Part shown: in pieces, positions 50,985-63,994 of the stretch
How the letters are laid out: each line of letters opens with the position of its first letter
Position numbering within the stretch: the stretch's first letter is position 1
Assembly: GCA_039621445.1 (NCBI GenBank)
Contig: CP154956.1
Location: 74,562,192-74,626,191, forward strand
From: Euglena gracilis
Lineage: Eukaryota > Euglenida > Euglenophyceae > Euglenales
Direction: 5' to 3'
DNA length: 64,000 bases
The notes under the pieces: model-generated
Seen by the model: only the letters and a program-made list of their open reading frames with translations
What the model was told of the DNA's origin: nothing
Databases searched by the model: none
Program-made: the position numbers and the translations under genes

Positions 50985-51830
50985 ACCCTACAGTACCCTA
51001 CAGTTCACCCCACACTGCACCCACATTGCACCCCACAGTGCACGCCACACTGAACCCCACAGTCACCCCACACTGCAGCCCACACTGCACCCCACACTGC
51101 AGCCCACACTGCACCCCACACTGCAGCCCACACTGCACCCCACACTGCAGCCCACAGTCACCACACAGTCACCCCACACTTGCACCCCACAGTGCACCCT
51201 GCAATGCACTGTACCACCTCTCAAGACTTGAGACGTGTTGAAAGGAGTGGCAGGCATGCAAATTGGCAGTGTGAGGCACATTTGGAACGGCGGTTGCCGG
51301 GTGTTCGATGCGCGCATGTGTTGTGGGTGAATGAGGCAGAGGGCTTCCAGCGGGGTTGCGCTTTCGTCACGCTCCATGTGTTTCCACGAAGGCAGGTTTT
51401 TTTCAACAGGGTTTTTCCGCTTTGGGCCCAATGAGGAGGTTTTTTTTTTGATTTGCTCGGCCTTCGGCCTCGCCCGGGGGGGGCGCCCCCCAGACCCCCC
51501 CAGATACAAAATAACAATGTCCTTTTTGTGGGCAAGAGAACGAAGTCCATCTGATACAGTGAGCGTGGCGCATGGTGGTTGATATATTATGCCTGCTTGC
51601 GATGCATTCAGGGGAGGTTGCATGACCATTGCCAGCCACAGTCACCCCACTTCACCCCACAATGCACCCCACACTGCACCCCACACTGCACCCCATACTG
51701 CACTCCACAATCACCCCACAGTGCACACCATGGTGCACCCCACAGTCACCCCACACTGAAATCCACACTGCACCCCACATTTCACCCCACACTTCACCCC
51801 ACAGTACCCTACACTTCACTGTAGGGGCTC
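50985..51830. repeat. CCACACTGCACC minisatellite in two blocks around 430 bases of other sequence
   Basis: Blocks 50985-51205 and 51638-51825 have roughly 10-11 bp units (CACACTGCACC, CACAGTCACCC). The insert between them has no convincing gene. Confidence 0.8.
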
Positions 51831-52739
51831 CACTTTGTGCCATATGTGTTTTTCACATACACAGATGAAAATGCATATGTATGTAGGTCGATAAACAAAT
51901 TCATGTAGATGGATGAATAGATGGATGGAATGGACGGATGGATGGAGAGATATAGAAGCAGATGCGCACAAAAACATGCTGGAGTCCCAAATAACCCATT
52001 GTACTTTCAACACCCACCTTTGATTGTCATATTCATAGAAGTTATGGTGTCAACAGATCAATTCACAGTTTGGTTGCAGCATTTGGAATATTTGTGAATC
52101 GCCATAAAATTACTGTGTATCATTTATGTACCACCCAAAAAAATTGTGTGCATTGCATGAACACCACTATGAAAGCCAACATAAACAATTTTTTTGATGC
52201 ATTGACCGGCGTTGTCTCTTTTTGTTGCATTTTGGGTTGGATATACGTAACGCAGAAACCTTTAGTAATGCACAAAAGAAATCAAAATTTTGTGATACAA
52301 AATGATAAACCCTCCCCCCAAATAATACCCCCCCAAAATGATACCCCCCCTTGGGGGCTGACTTCGGCGACCGAAATAATGCCCCCCCCCCCCCAGTTTC
52401 GGCCCCCAAAGGCCCGGATTTTGACCTGAAAATGTAGGTAAAAATCACAATTTCTGACAACAAATTACAAAAAAAATCGATTTTTCTGGATCATTTGACC
52501 TCTAAAAAAAATGGTAAGTTTCAGAAGAAATTACAAAAAATGACCTCAAAGGGGGGTTTTGGTGCTATTTTGGCTCCTACAGGACTCGAAAAATTTCAAA
52601 ATTTTGGGGAAATAATACCCCCCCAAACAATAACCCGGAGGGGGCAATGAGCGCCTAAAAATATACAATGCAAAAAAAAAAATGCAAATGAGGGGAAAAG
52701 TGCGAATTTTTAGGAGTTCGCTTCCTCCAGGGAATTTTT

Positions 52740-52870
52740 CATTAAACCCCCCCCCAAATCACACCCCCCCAAATAACACACCCCCCTGTTTTCCTTTGGT
52801 TTTCCATGTAAAAAATTTCACCCCCAGTTCAGGTGCCCAAGTAACACACCGAGGGGGTGTTATTTACGCC
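52740..52870. repeat. C/G-bounded element, inverted copy of 50100-50300
   Basis: CCCCCAAATAACACACCCCC and TTTCCTTTGGTTTTCCATGT are the reverse complement of the 50.2 kb copy. Related CCCCAAATAATACCCC runs occur at 49310-49345, 52310-52390 and 52610-52645. Confidence 0.7.
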
Positions 52871-55800
52871 ATATGTAACAGAGCACATTTGGACATTCAT
52901 TCACGTTTTCTTCCAAAAAATAGAAGCCTTTGAAATTTTTATAACAAAAAAAATGATACACCTGAAAAACACAGTCAAATTTTCATTGTGTGGCAATTTA
53001 CGACGCAAAATTAGTCCAAAAGAAAGTGACGTATGCAATTTCGGGTTGTCTGGGGGTTCTTGTTGAAGAGCAATTGCTTTGTGCAAGAACCCAAATTTTT
53101 TCAAAAGTCGGAAGGGCAGAGTTTGAAAATCCAAAAATAGTCATGTTTCCAAAACTTGGATCACACAAAAAAAACGCAAATTATGCAGAGATTACAAGTT
53201 TGCAAAAATTTGGACGATGCAAAATAACTGGAAAACATGCGGATTGCATCATCCCCCCGAAAAACCAATTTACCAAAAAAATAAAACTTTTGGGATCTCA
53301 GGAGCACCTCCTGCCCACCCTGCTGAGAAGGTTCCCTAAAATGAATGCTTGGTTTTGCAGCCCCTTTCGCCCTGGACAGTTTGTCACCAAATCGTGGGTG
53401 ATGATGAGTAGTGGCAAGGTTCGGTCCAGAGGGAGGCTTTTCCTGTTCTGTTCTGTGCCAGTCCCACATCACTGCCCATCATCCGTGCAAAGGGTCCTCG
53501 GTGCCAGGTGCAGGGGTGCGGCAATGCTTGGCGCAGCACAGGACACTGTACCCTGCATTTTCCATCTGTGCATTTTTTTGTCAGTTATGCCCAGTGTCCC
53601 CCAAGTTTTTGACCAGCGCTAGATTTTTCAATCCACCACCTCCAGAAAAATCTTTGTTGGAATGCAAGTGGCTTGTTGCGAATGACTCGTGAACGACCGT
53701 TATTGGCGTTGTTGCCGAAGTGATAAGCCCCAATTGTCAAAAGTTTTTTTGGAAAAAAAGAAAACAACAGACAGCAGGAAGCCCGCAATTTCTGGCAGGA
53801 GCAGCAGGCGTGGGCAATGTTGCTGTGCCGGAGCTTCTTCACCCATGAGGCACTGAGCGGTTGCCTTTTTTACGTACAAAAAAAGGTAGGCATTCTTTGT
53901 CTTGTTTTGGCCACCCTGATTTTAAAGCGGGGGTGCCCGCCAGCCCAAAAAAAATACGTCCTCAGAGACCCACGGGGCCCAAACGTTAAAATCATCAAGC
54001 ACGGCGGAGTTCCCGAGGGCCGTTTTGAAAAGTTTCAAAAGCGCCAATAAAAAAAATTTTAAGTTTGCGGCTGGCGTGGCGCGTTTGTAAGCTAATTTTA
54101 TTCGCGGCAAAGGCGAGGCCACTCGCCTTGCTTTGGCCGCAAAATCTATTCCTCACCCAAAACCGAAGGGCACCTCGGGCTGCGTACTTTGCCCTTGCGA
54201 GGCCATGCCTCCGGCGAGTAAGGCATGGCTTCACAAGGTCTTTGTGCTTCGCCCCCGGTGCCCTTTCCCCCCCTGTCGGTTTTCCGCGAGGGAGCACAAC
54301 AACATCGCTGACGGCCCTGGGCCGTTTAAAAAAGTGCGCAAAAAAAAATACACCGACAGGCGGACAGTGCAAACAAGCTGGCCATGTTCGCGAGACCAGA
54401 GAAAATCGTGCCCTTCGGGGGCTGCTTTTTTAAAAGCGGAACTTCCAGTAGTCCCAGGATAAATAAACCGTGACCACGGACGGAGGGACCTCACTTGCGA
54501 AAATCAAAGGCAAGATGGGAGCATTGTGGTGCTGGGTTAGGAGTCCCTGCTTGGTGGCTTTTTTGCCGGAGTTGGCTGATTCCTAATTTGCCCTTCGACA
54601 ACCCAAAAAAAAGGAACAGAGTCGAGAACGAGGACGAACCAAGAGAAGAAGTCAATATCAAAAGAATATCCAGAAGGACACGAACCAGACGAATATCAAT
54701 TTACAATTTCAATTTGACTTCAATGAACAATGCTGTGGAGAAGAACTTGGAATTATCCAGTCGACGTGAACTACCCGGAGCAGCAGTCGCCGCAGCAACT
54801 GGAGAACCTGGAGGTGCGGTCGAAACGTGGCGAACCGTGGCCGCCCCTTCCCCCCAGATCCCCACATCAGACATTTCCCAGCAAAATACCCCACCCAGAG
54901 TGACGGCCACGACTGTGGACAACAGTGGTCAGAAAGATCAGGAGAAGGAAGGAACCCCAGCCCAATACGGGCAGAAAAATCTGGGCATTGGGGCCAGAAC
55001 ACCAAGCAAATTGGGACAGAAGAAACCCAGAAGATGCCAAAGGCAAGACCCACAATGCCACCCAGCTACCAGGACACATTTCCAACAAAAGTGGGGAAGA
55101 TTAAATCAAGGACAAGGTGGTGGCCATGGCGGTCTATTCCACAAGCAACTCCCCACAGGAAGGGGCAGAAAATGTCTGTCAAGACCCCCCCAATTTTTCT
55201 AGCACAACAACCCCTCCTAAGGGGAAGAGGGTGGGGCACAGCGCCCCCCCCCCAGATTTCAAACGGAGCTGGAGACCAAGCAAAAGCTACCAGGGCCATC
55301 GAGGCCAGAATTATATCAAAGGCCATGGAGGCCAGTTTCATTCACAAGACCAGAAAGGCCAGATCTCATGGCCTGCCCTTTTTAAGGGCTTTCGCAGACT
55401 CCCTGGCAATTTTTCGGTGGCAAATGTCGGCCGCCGGCTTTTGCCGGCAGCCAAAAATTGCCAGAAAGCGCAATTTTCAAAGTCGCCGGTAACAGACAAT
55501 CAGTTTAAAAAAACCTTCGATAGAAATTGGAAGCGGGTTAAATTACTTTCCACCTTCAAATTCTGTTTTTTTTTCACGGAACTTAAGGGGTTTTCCCCAT
55601 TATTTGGCAAAGAAGAAATACACTGCATTGGATTTGATCAATCACATTGTTGAATTGGAATTGGCAGTTACATTGCTGGTCATTACATTGTTGGTTGGAT
55701 TTCTTGAATGAGTGGATTGAAGGAGCCTACCACACCGCCACCACCACCTTCCCTATACCTCTCACCTCCTTGCCCCAGGTTTGCACATTTTTACACATTC

Positions 55801-56249
55801 ACATTTCACAGTTCGTTTTCAATTCTTCACACTCAGCTACTTTCAGTTTTTGATTTCAAGAGTTTCAGGATTCTGTGGGTTGGTCTTTGGGTTGGTTTTG
55901 TCTTCAAGGTGTGCAAGAGAGTGTGAGAGAGAGTGAGTGAGAGAGAAAGAGAGAAGGTGACATTTCATTGCAAATGGCAGATTTTTCGATTTTCACCAAA
56001 TTTTCGGAAACCGCCAAAAAAAACGATCCTACACGCCGGCTGGGGAAGGGGAAAACACCTGGGTGAAAAAATGGGAGTTGGCCTGAGCCCACCAACCCCC
56101 AGAAAAGCCCAGGCCCCACCCCGGAAACGCCCACCCCCCGGCTGTCGGTGGTCATCCACGACGGCGGGGACCCCCCCAGGCCCTCGGCCAACGGGACTCG
56201 CCGGTCGCGGGGGCGACCGGCGGCGCACAGGGGGTGGGACCGGCAAACA

Positions 56250-59200
56250 TGGTTAGCAGAGGTCGGCTCACTGACTTCGTCAGTGAGGATTTTTCAGATT
56301 CGCTGAACCTCATTGCAGAGATTTGTTCCGCTGCCTCTGCCAGCAGAATCAGTGCAAAGTTTTCAGATTCGGCTGACATCGCAAGCAAAGGTTGTTTCAC
56401 TGACCCAGTCAGTTAAAATTTTTCAGAGATGGTCGACACGGTCACAGAGATTTGTTCTGGTGGCTGTGCCAGCAGAATGGTACACGAGGATAGTTTCATC
56501 AACCCTGTGGTCTGTGAATTTTTAGAAGAATTTGCAGAAATTTGTTCGTTTCCCGGCCAATCTGTTCGGATTTCAGATGTGATGAAAATTTTCTGAGATC
56601 TGTGACAGAAATCTGTTTTCCAAAACGAAAAAGAAACTGAATTTTCTGCACCCCAGTTTTCAGAACCTGTGGCATCATTGCAAATCATGATGGAATCTGT
56701 GGCAGAAAACAATTTTCAGGCTGCAGAAACCTTATCGGCTTCAGGATTTTCAGAAACGACACAGGAATCAGAATTTGATTCTGATTCGGAGAGGGGGTTA
56801 ATTACATGTATAAGGCCCATCACGGTGGCAGGGCCAGAAAATTTACAACTGGTTCCACTGCATGGCAGTGACGACGAATCAGACCCCCCAGCTTACGAAA
56901 GCGAAATTGAGGAAGAAAAACAGGCTGAAAACGCAATAATTCAGGAAATGGTTATGCGAAGAATGAAAGCTGCTGGCATGTGGCCAGTAAATTTTTCAGG
57001 TTTTCAGCAAATTTCTGTGTCGTCACGAGACAGCAGCCCAGGGCCAGAACAAAAAATTTTATGTTTAACGGCCCAGACAGAACCATTGCTGTTAACACAG
57101 AGTTCAGAATCGCAGTCAGCACAGCCAGCTGCAGCCCAGCTGCAAGTTTTTCCAGCCAGCCCAGCCGTTTTCGGCTGAGATATCTGTCCCAGCCCAGAAG
57201 CCTGGGCACGTTTTTCACCCAGCCCAGCAGTTTTCAGCTGAGTCATCTGTCCCAGCAATCATGGGGGCCAGCCCAGATGACTTCACAGGTTTTTCACCCA
57301 GCCCTGCAATTTTCGGCTGGGTCATCTGTCCCAGTAATCATGGGGCCAGCCCAGATGACTTCACAGGTTTTTCAGCCAGCCCAGCAGTTTTCGGCTGAGT
57401 CATCTGTTCCAGCAATCATGGGGCCAACCCAGATGACTTTAAAGTATTTTCAGCCAGCCCAGCAGTTTTCGGCTGAGTCATCTGTCCCAGTAATCATGGG
57501 GCCAGCCCAGATGTGTGGGCAGATTTTTCAGCCAACGTTAACAGTGTCTTCAAATACAAGCCCATCCCAGGTTTTTCGGCCAATTCAGCCAGTTTTTCCA
57601 AAGACCCAGCCACAAAATTTACAGCCAAACACCAGTTTTTCTGCAGAATCTGGGTCCGAAAACCCTGAAAACCAGCATGATGTGGAAATGGAATCGGGCT
57701 ATGGCCAATCCGATGATGATTGGAACAATTGGGGTGAAGAAACCAGTTGCAAAACTGAATGTTTACATGGCAGACTTTTGGTGCAGGAAGGAAAAAATCC
57801 TGAGAAAACGGCTGAAAATCTGGTGGGTGAGGCAGAAAATAGGCTAAATCGGGCGTTGGCCATGTCACAGGGGCAGAGATTGAATCTGGTCAATGAGGCA
57901 TTTGGGATGCATGATCAACGAATGGCTGATCACATTGCCATGGTGAAACGTGAAATTCAGGCTGAACTGAGTGCAAACCATAAACGACTTGCTTTGGAAC
58001 AACAGTTTGCTGAAAAGTGAAGAAAGTGGAGGATGGATTAAACCCATTTTTTCAGGCCCAGGTTGAGGGGTTGAGAAAAATGAGAGGGATTTTTCTCAGA
58101 AGCTGTCGATTTTAGAAAAATCTGTGGGGGAGATGCACGTGGTGGTGCAAAAAGTAGGGGAGAAGAAAAAACAGCAGGAAATTGCTGTTAATCAGGTCAA
58201 ATCTGCAGTCGGTGAGCTAAGCTCTGGTCTGGAGGGACGCCTTGGGATCACTTTTCAGCAACGCAAAGGTTTGGGGGAGACTGAGTGTGCCAAATTTCAG
58301 GCACAGGCTGAGAAATTGAAGGAATTTTCACAGTCCCTGGAGCGAGAGAGCAAAGCTCTGAATGATCGTTTGGGGAGGTTGGAGAACTTTCTGGGTTGGA
58401 AAGATTTTCCCATTGAGAAAGTCTGTGACCTGATTAACAAGAGTGAGGAAACAATTCGGTTGGAGGTGCAAAGGAGTTGGGGCTGCAAACGAGAAACACT
58501 TTGGAGGTGATTATCAGTAAAATGCTGCAGTAAAGGTTGAGGCTGAGTGAAATGGAGGGGCAGTTTGAGAAAGTTCGGGCCGAAATGGAAAATTCGATGA
58601 AACAGCAGGTTGGAGTTTTACTGCAACGGCAGTGTAGTGAACTTCGAAAAGAACAGCAGGAGCGGAAAAAAATGCAACAAAAGCTGGATTTATTTCAGGC
58701 TGAGTTTTTGGTGATGAAAAATCAGCAAGCTGAATCTGCCAAATCTGCGACAGTGTATCTGACAAAGGAAACGAGAGAAAAATCAGCTGGAAATCCAGAA
58801 ATCGAGGAGTTTTATCTTTTTGGTTACAACGATTTACCTGTGACTGAGAAAAATCCGGTTGAAATTGAAGGCTATGAATACGCTGAACCAGGGTCACATG
58901 CGACACATGTCAGGCAGGTTTGTGCACGACCTGTGGAGGAAGTGCCTGCAGGTGCAGGGCTGGTTTCATCAAATGCAGTGGCAACGCATCAATTGATGAA
59001 AACTCTGGTAGCTCCAAATTCTTCTGGACAGTCAAAAGACTGGTCGTCCTTTGTGCGTGATTGGGAGCAATATTTCATGACGTTGGTTACTTTACAGAAT
59101 GGAAATGTGTCTGATCCACTCAAACTTCGGCTTTCTGCAACGACGCTGGACGACACAAATAAAAAGGAATTGCAATTCCGACTGGAATTGAACGTAAAAA

Positions 59201-59277
59201 CATCTTTCGAGGAGGAATTTGACAGGATTGACGGGAAATATGCTGGAACTCAGTCCGACTGTGCCAGAAAAAAATGA
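56250..59277 (+). pseudogene. Gag-like reading frame with several frameshifts
   Basis: Coding character continues across frames: 56250-57178, a middle part to 58018, 58040-58508 and 58537-59277. Features: repeated AEICS units near the start; a Ser/Gln/Pro domain with 78-base repeats; an acidic stretch; long Gln/Glu/Lys coiled coils; and a C-terminal SKDWSSFVRDWEQYFMTL and LKLRLSATTLDD segment that resembles the capsid part of retrotransposon Gag. Shifts occur at homopolymers (for example five G at 57263, five A near 58077) and a stop lies at 58018-58020. I infer Gag from composition and organisation, not from a diagnostic motif. Confidence 0.6.
57199..57510 (+). repeat. 78-base (26-residue) tandem repeat in the Gag-like frame
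   Basis: About four copies at 78-base spacing (markers at 57277, 57355, 57433), each encoding FSAESSVPVIMGPAQMT-type sequence. Confidence 0.85.
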
Positions 59278-59321
59278 TATGATGTGAACCTCGTGAACCA
59301 AGGGAAAATTGCCGTACGGGA

Positions 59322-59334
59322 NNNNNNNNNNNNN
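59322..59334. other. assembly gap (13 N)
   Basis: A run of N. Sequence character changes from AT-leaning plus-strand Gag to GC-rich minus-strand exons within a few hundred bases, so the join may hide a large missing segment. Confidence 0.99.
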
Positions 59335-59754
59335 ATATGCAACTATGATATAATGTGTAGTCCACGAGAGGCAAAATATCAACATCCACGTCCCCAAAAC
59401 AGCCCCCTGGGGGCGAGGGACGGTGGCCCGGGAGGCGGTGTGGGCGTGGGAGAAACAGCGCAGGGGGCGGCCGGCAGCGGCAGGGGGGACATGGGCAGGA
59501 GGATGGGCCGGGGGCAGGGGCCCACTGTTTGCCACGGCAGAGCCGCAGGGCAAGGACAATGGCACTAGCCGCAACGGTTTGCCGGGGAATGGAAGAACTG
59601 CGGCCCGCCCAAGCCCATCCAGGCAAAAACGTCCCGAGTTGGTGGTGCCCTTCACGTGGCGGACTGCGCTCTCAAAAAAAAGGCCTAAACCACACCTCCT
59701 GGTGCCTAATTCCCAAAACGTTTTTCCGGCCGAGGGGGCACATCAGGGGCGGCC

Positions 59755-59998
59755 CACGGAGCGGGCCCCTGGCTCCGGGAGGGAGCCGCGGCGCTCCAGC
59801 TGTGAGAACAGCTCGCCCATCACTTGGGCGCGGGGCCGCGGCGGCGCGCGCCGCCCGCCGCCGTGGGGCGGCCGCCGCGGGGCCGGCCGGGGGCGTGAAG
59901 GGGGAGGGGGAGGGGCCGCCCCGCCGCCAGGGCCGGCCGCCCCCGCAGAGGCCCCTCGATCGGGCTGCCTGGAAGGGCGAGGGCCGGCCCTGAGTGAG
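59755..59998 (-). CDS. exon-like island, Pro/Arg-rich
   Basis: One frame gives a Gly/Pro/Arg-rich run and then QVMGELFSQLERRGSLPEPG. A second frame is also open; the QVMGELF part decides for the first. The edges are unresolved. Confidence 0.45.
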
Positions 59999-62900
59999 AC
60001 CCGGTACAGCGTCCAGGTTTGTCCTCCGGGTCGGGGGCGGGGGGTCTGTTGGGGGAGGGGGCAGACCAGGAGGACCCGGGGAGGGGGACGGGAGGGGAGC
60101 CCCATACTACCGGCAAAGATGGGTGGCAAAGAAGGCCCTGGCAGACTTAACGGCGCAGACTTCGGTTGCGATGTGTCCCAGCTTGGTCTTCCGGTCCAGT
60201 TGTCACCGGTGATATGACATGGGGGACTGTATGTGAAGACCCCTTCGCCATTAAAGCAGCATGATCGTTCTGGATGGCATTTGCAAAGGTAAATATTGTA
60301 CGAAACAAAATCCCAACCGTCCCCGAGGAACGTGAAGGTGGCCCAAAAGAAGGCCCCAACAAGAAGCAGCACAGAGCCCCCTGGGTGGGGAAGAGCGCAT
60401 CGAACGCCGCCCGCATCGGCAGCTGCCGGGAGGAGGCAGCGGCCGCAGTGGCACCACGGAGGGCGGGCATCTGCGAGGCGCGGCAGAGAGAGGACCCCCC
60501 CCCCTCCCCCGACGCACACACGGGGAGAGGAGGGGCACAACAACGTCCGCATGGCAGCTGTGCGGACCACTCCACCCACTTCGGATGTTCATTGTCCTTT
60601 TTTTTTCTTCAGGAAAGGGGTGGCCGGATGGGTGGGAAGGGTGGGCAGGTCTGCGGTACTGCGCCACCAAGCTTTTGCCACGCCCGTCACACCAGCCCTG
60701 CTCACCACACACCCATCTGCAGTGTCTGACCACACCACAGGTTGCAATCCTCCCTGTTGGGACCGCCCCCTCCCATCTCTGGCAAGGCACCTGGAACTCC
60801 ATACAAGACCCAGACTCCATGGGACCTTCCAGGGTCTGGGTTTCCACTTCTGGGGGAGTTTGGCACGAGCACCCCGACACGTGCACCATTGCCTTTGCCT
60901 TGCTGGCCCGGGGCCATCCAACAACAACGTCCGCCGGGGTCGCAATGTAGGCAGCGAGGGGGAGGCAGGGGGTGGGGACCACCGGGCCGGGGTCAGTCAA
61001 AAGGGCAGAAACTGTTCCCCGGGGTGTATCGATGGGATGGATGAGGTAGACGGCGGGGGGGGGGGGGGCGGGGGGGGGGGTAGGTAAGGCAGGCAGCCAG
61101 CATGAATGGCGGCCTACGATGCCTTCTGGTGCTTCGCCAACCTGCGGGGCGGCAGAGCTGTGCGGCGAAGATGACAGCAAGCAGGAGATGAGACAACCCA
61201 GACAAATGAAACTGGAGTCCCATCCCACCCCACCCCACCCCACACCCCACCCCACACCAGGGAAGGGGGGGACAACGAAATGTCGGGGATGGCAAGAATT
61301 TGGGAATCTGGGCTACAGGAAAAAAAATGTCTTATTTGAACTGTGGAAAGCAGTATGTGTTTGGAGGTCTCATACAACAAAATCCCTTGGAAGAAATGGA
61401 GGGGTCACCAATAAAGGTAAATTAAGACTTTCACGAGGTAATTTAAGAATTGGGGGAGTGGGTCCCCCCCACCAACCCAGCCCGGTGCAAGACCCCCTGG
61501 GGGGGGGGGACACCCCCAAAAATCGGGAAGTCCAGGGCCATTTCCCAAAAAAAAATCCCATCTCTTCGCACCGAAACCCATAATCGGGCCTCTGGCCTGG
61601 CCTGATCCTGTCAAAGTGAATTCGTCCATCCAATATTCCATGTGTGGAGTTCCCCTCTGGGGCTTTGTGGAACAGGGCACCCGCTAAAAATTTGGGTTGG
61701 TAGCGGTTTCGTCAATTGAAAAAATACCCTCTTCAATTGAGAAAAATTGAATGATAAATAAAATAACATAATAAAATAAAACAAACATGGCAAATCCCAC
61801 AAAAATTGCTACCAATTTGGAAACGTCAGCAACAAAAATGCTGAACAGAGTGTCAGTAGCACACCGGAAAGTGTCAAGGAACCTGAAATAATCGGTCATG
61901 AATTGGAAATACGCTGTAGAAGAGAGCAAAGATGAAATACAATCCCATACCCAGTGGGTAAGAAACACACCAATAGGCCATTCCAATCTCAAACACCAAC
62001 AGCGCAAAAACAGAGAAACAGACCATCGACGTCGAAGCTGCCCTTGAAGAAGTTGCAGGAGAGGTTGATCTCCAGCATGCAGATCCCCTGATGGCCCAAA
62101 AATAAGATAATGTGCGGTGGAAGCAAGAAACAGTGCAGGACAACATACGGAGGGGTTGCCATGTCACACAGGCAGAGACATACAAATCTACTCACAGCAC
62201 ATGAAATGAATCCACACTTTGCAGACCCACAAGAGCACACAGGAATGGGCAACTTTCGAAAATGTAAAATTTGGTGGAAATATTCAAAGCGCTTCCAAAA
62301 CGGAGAACCTGGATGTCTGGTTGTGACAAAATGAGGAAAGAGGGGAGAGGGCAATGGGCTGGCACACAAAATTGCCTCTTTATTGCGATTTTCAACAATA
62401 TCTGTCCGCTACAAACGACTAGGTCTAGGTCTATGCACATTGTCCTTTAGCCAGCCTGACGGGTGGGTTTGGGGCATATCAATGACATGTCCTCTTAATT
62501 CTCAGTTGGTGTTCGGAATGCTGAACATGAAGGCTCATCGGCGTGCTGCATGTTCAGTTGTTGGATCCTGTTCTATGGTTGAGACAAACAAAAGCTCTGC
62601 CATATTTATCAAGTGATGCATAATACATGCAACATACCGTATGCTTTCATTTGGCGTAGCCCCCCAGTCCAGCTATCGTCAACCAACTGACATCAGATGG
62701 AGATCAAAATAGGGTAACTTGCATCCTCTGAGAGGTGAAAACTGTGACACAAAATACTTCACAACCAAAATACTTGATTTTTGGGCACAAGATACTTGTA
62801 CTTTATTGGCGCAAAGACTCCTGTACTCCAGACAGGGGGTCGCTTCAGGAACCCCCAGCTCAGAGGCTGAAAATTTTGGGCTGGCAGGAAAAAGGCTGCT

Positions 62901-63994
62901 GGCTGACCCCCCCCCCTGTGGGGGTCCCAGGGCTGGAATTTGCCCCTTTGGGTGAAACTAGGTGTCAAAAAAATCAAAACTGCAAGAATGCCCAAAAAAG
63001 TGCCAAGTGTGCAAAAAATATCGATTTTCTGACCCAAAGTTTTGCCGTGGCCAGCCCAAATGGCCCATTTTTACATCCGGCAAAAGCCAAAAAATCAGCC
63101 ACCTTTCGGTCGGCTGCAAAATAAACAAATCTCGTTGGGGGGGAGCTGGCTGGAAAAAGGCTCCTGGCTGGCTGGGCCCGAGAGGGGGTCCTTGAGCAAA
63201 GCCCTGGCTACAGCACTGCAGCAATCGCCGAATTGAGCCAGCAACACAAAAGACAATCAAAAGCACAAACAAAGAAAAAGAAAGAAAAAAGCACACACAA
63301 CACAGAACCTGGTTGGTCAGGCAGACATCCCACCCAACAATTGGTGTCAGAGAAATGCTGGAGGAGACCCATGACCATGCAAACAAAAAAACTCGAAACA
63401 TAGGTTAGTTTTCAATCAAAGGTCAATCAAAAACATTAAGGAAGAAAATTTGGGGCGTCAATCACACAACACACTCATAAACTGACATAAAAATGAATTT
63501 CTGCTGAAATTCCAGACATAATCTTTTGCAATTGTTAATGAATATTGATCATTTTACAGAGTATTTCGGACTGCTTCAATGCTTGACAAATTGTATGATC
63601 AAAAAGGCTGACCAGGACGGGCAGGGCTTCGGACTTTCAAAAATGGGTTCTTTTACATTCTTCATTTCAATTGCTGTCCAATGGTTGCTCCAAAGCGGGT
63701 GAAGGGTTAGGATTGTGCAGGAAAGATCAAAAATATATTGGAATGTCCAGATCGATTTTCCCAATCGAAAATTGGGTCCCCGGTAAAAAAAAAAAGAGTT
63801 GGAGGGGTGGGGGAGACACAGGGTATTCCAAACGGCGGTGCCGCTGGGGGCCAGCTGGCGGGCAGCCGGCCCTCCGCAACTCCCTGGGGGGCACGTCGGG
63901 GACCAGCAGGAAGTGGGACAGGCACGTCACCTCCAGCACGTGGCGGAGGTCGGGCACCACCCGGCCCTGCACCGCGATGGGCGGCGCACCGTCC
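59755..63994 (-). CDS. unrecognised multi-exon gene(s), minus strand, partial at the right edge
   Basis: Five exon islands with high GC3: 63994-63820, 62087-62024, about 61053-60862, 60470-60387 and about 59998-59755. Order and strand suggest one gene, but phases were tested only in part and a second gene is possible. No family is recognised. Confidence 0.45.
60387..60470 (-). CDS. exon (28 codons)
   Basis: After CTCGCAG it reads MPALRGATAAAASSRQLPMR and AAFDALFP, ending before ACCCAG (CAG at +4). It begins with ATG directly after the AG, so it could also be a first coding exon. Confidence 0.55.
60862..61053 (-). CDS. exon (edges uncertain)
   Basis: It reads YLIHPIDTPRGTVSALLTDP and LPLAAYIATPADVVVGWPRA then KAKAMVHVSGC. 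The start lies in a C/G run. Confidence 0.5.
62024..62087 (-). CDS. exon
   Basis: After CATCAG it reads GICMLEINLSCNFFKGSFDV with high GC3. Downstream, in another frame, a hydrophobic run (WCVSYPLGMGLYFIFALF, to about 61874) also looks like protein but with different codon use; whether it belongs is unclear. Confidence 0.5.
62860..63200. repeat. long dispersed repeat, right-hand copy
   Basis: GGCTGGCAGGAAAAAGGCTG, C/G runs and GGTCCTTGAGCAAAGCCCTGG match the 30.4-31.6 kb cluster. Confidence 0.65.
63820..63994 (-). CDS. exon, right-edge partial gene
   Basis: After CCGCAG it reads DGAPPIAVQGRVVPDLRHVL and EVTCLSHFLLVPDVPPREL, ending LEYP at CCT|GTGTCT in phase 0. Confidence 0.65.

Larger units (their letters stand above)
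47950..54059. other. gene-poor spacer
   Basis: AT-rich sequence, C/G-bounded repeats and the 51 kb minisatellite. A short open stretch at 53740-53885 (ARNFWQEQQAWAMLLCRSFF, then AAG|GTAGGC) is the only exon-like piece. Confidence 0.5.
54060..59321 (+). mobile_element. decayed LTR-type retrotransposon, 5' portion, cut by an assembly gap
   Basis: A Gag-like coding region (56.2-59.28 kb) is preceded by about 2 kb of mostly open sequence. At 54461-54467 an AAATAAA precedes a possible LTR end, and TGGTGCTGGGTTAGGAGTCC at 54528 could be a primer-binding site. Codon use is AT-leaning, unlike the host exons. Reverse transcriptase is not in the window; the element stops at the run of N. LTR borders could not be fixed. 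Confidence 0.55.

Noticed and set aside
51063-51629. A 188-codon minus-strand frame over the 51 kb minisatellite
   Set aside because: Its last third is the minisatellite translated as GCSVGCSVG; the remainder lacks bias or motifs and a plus-strand frame overlaps it.
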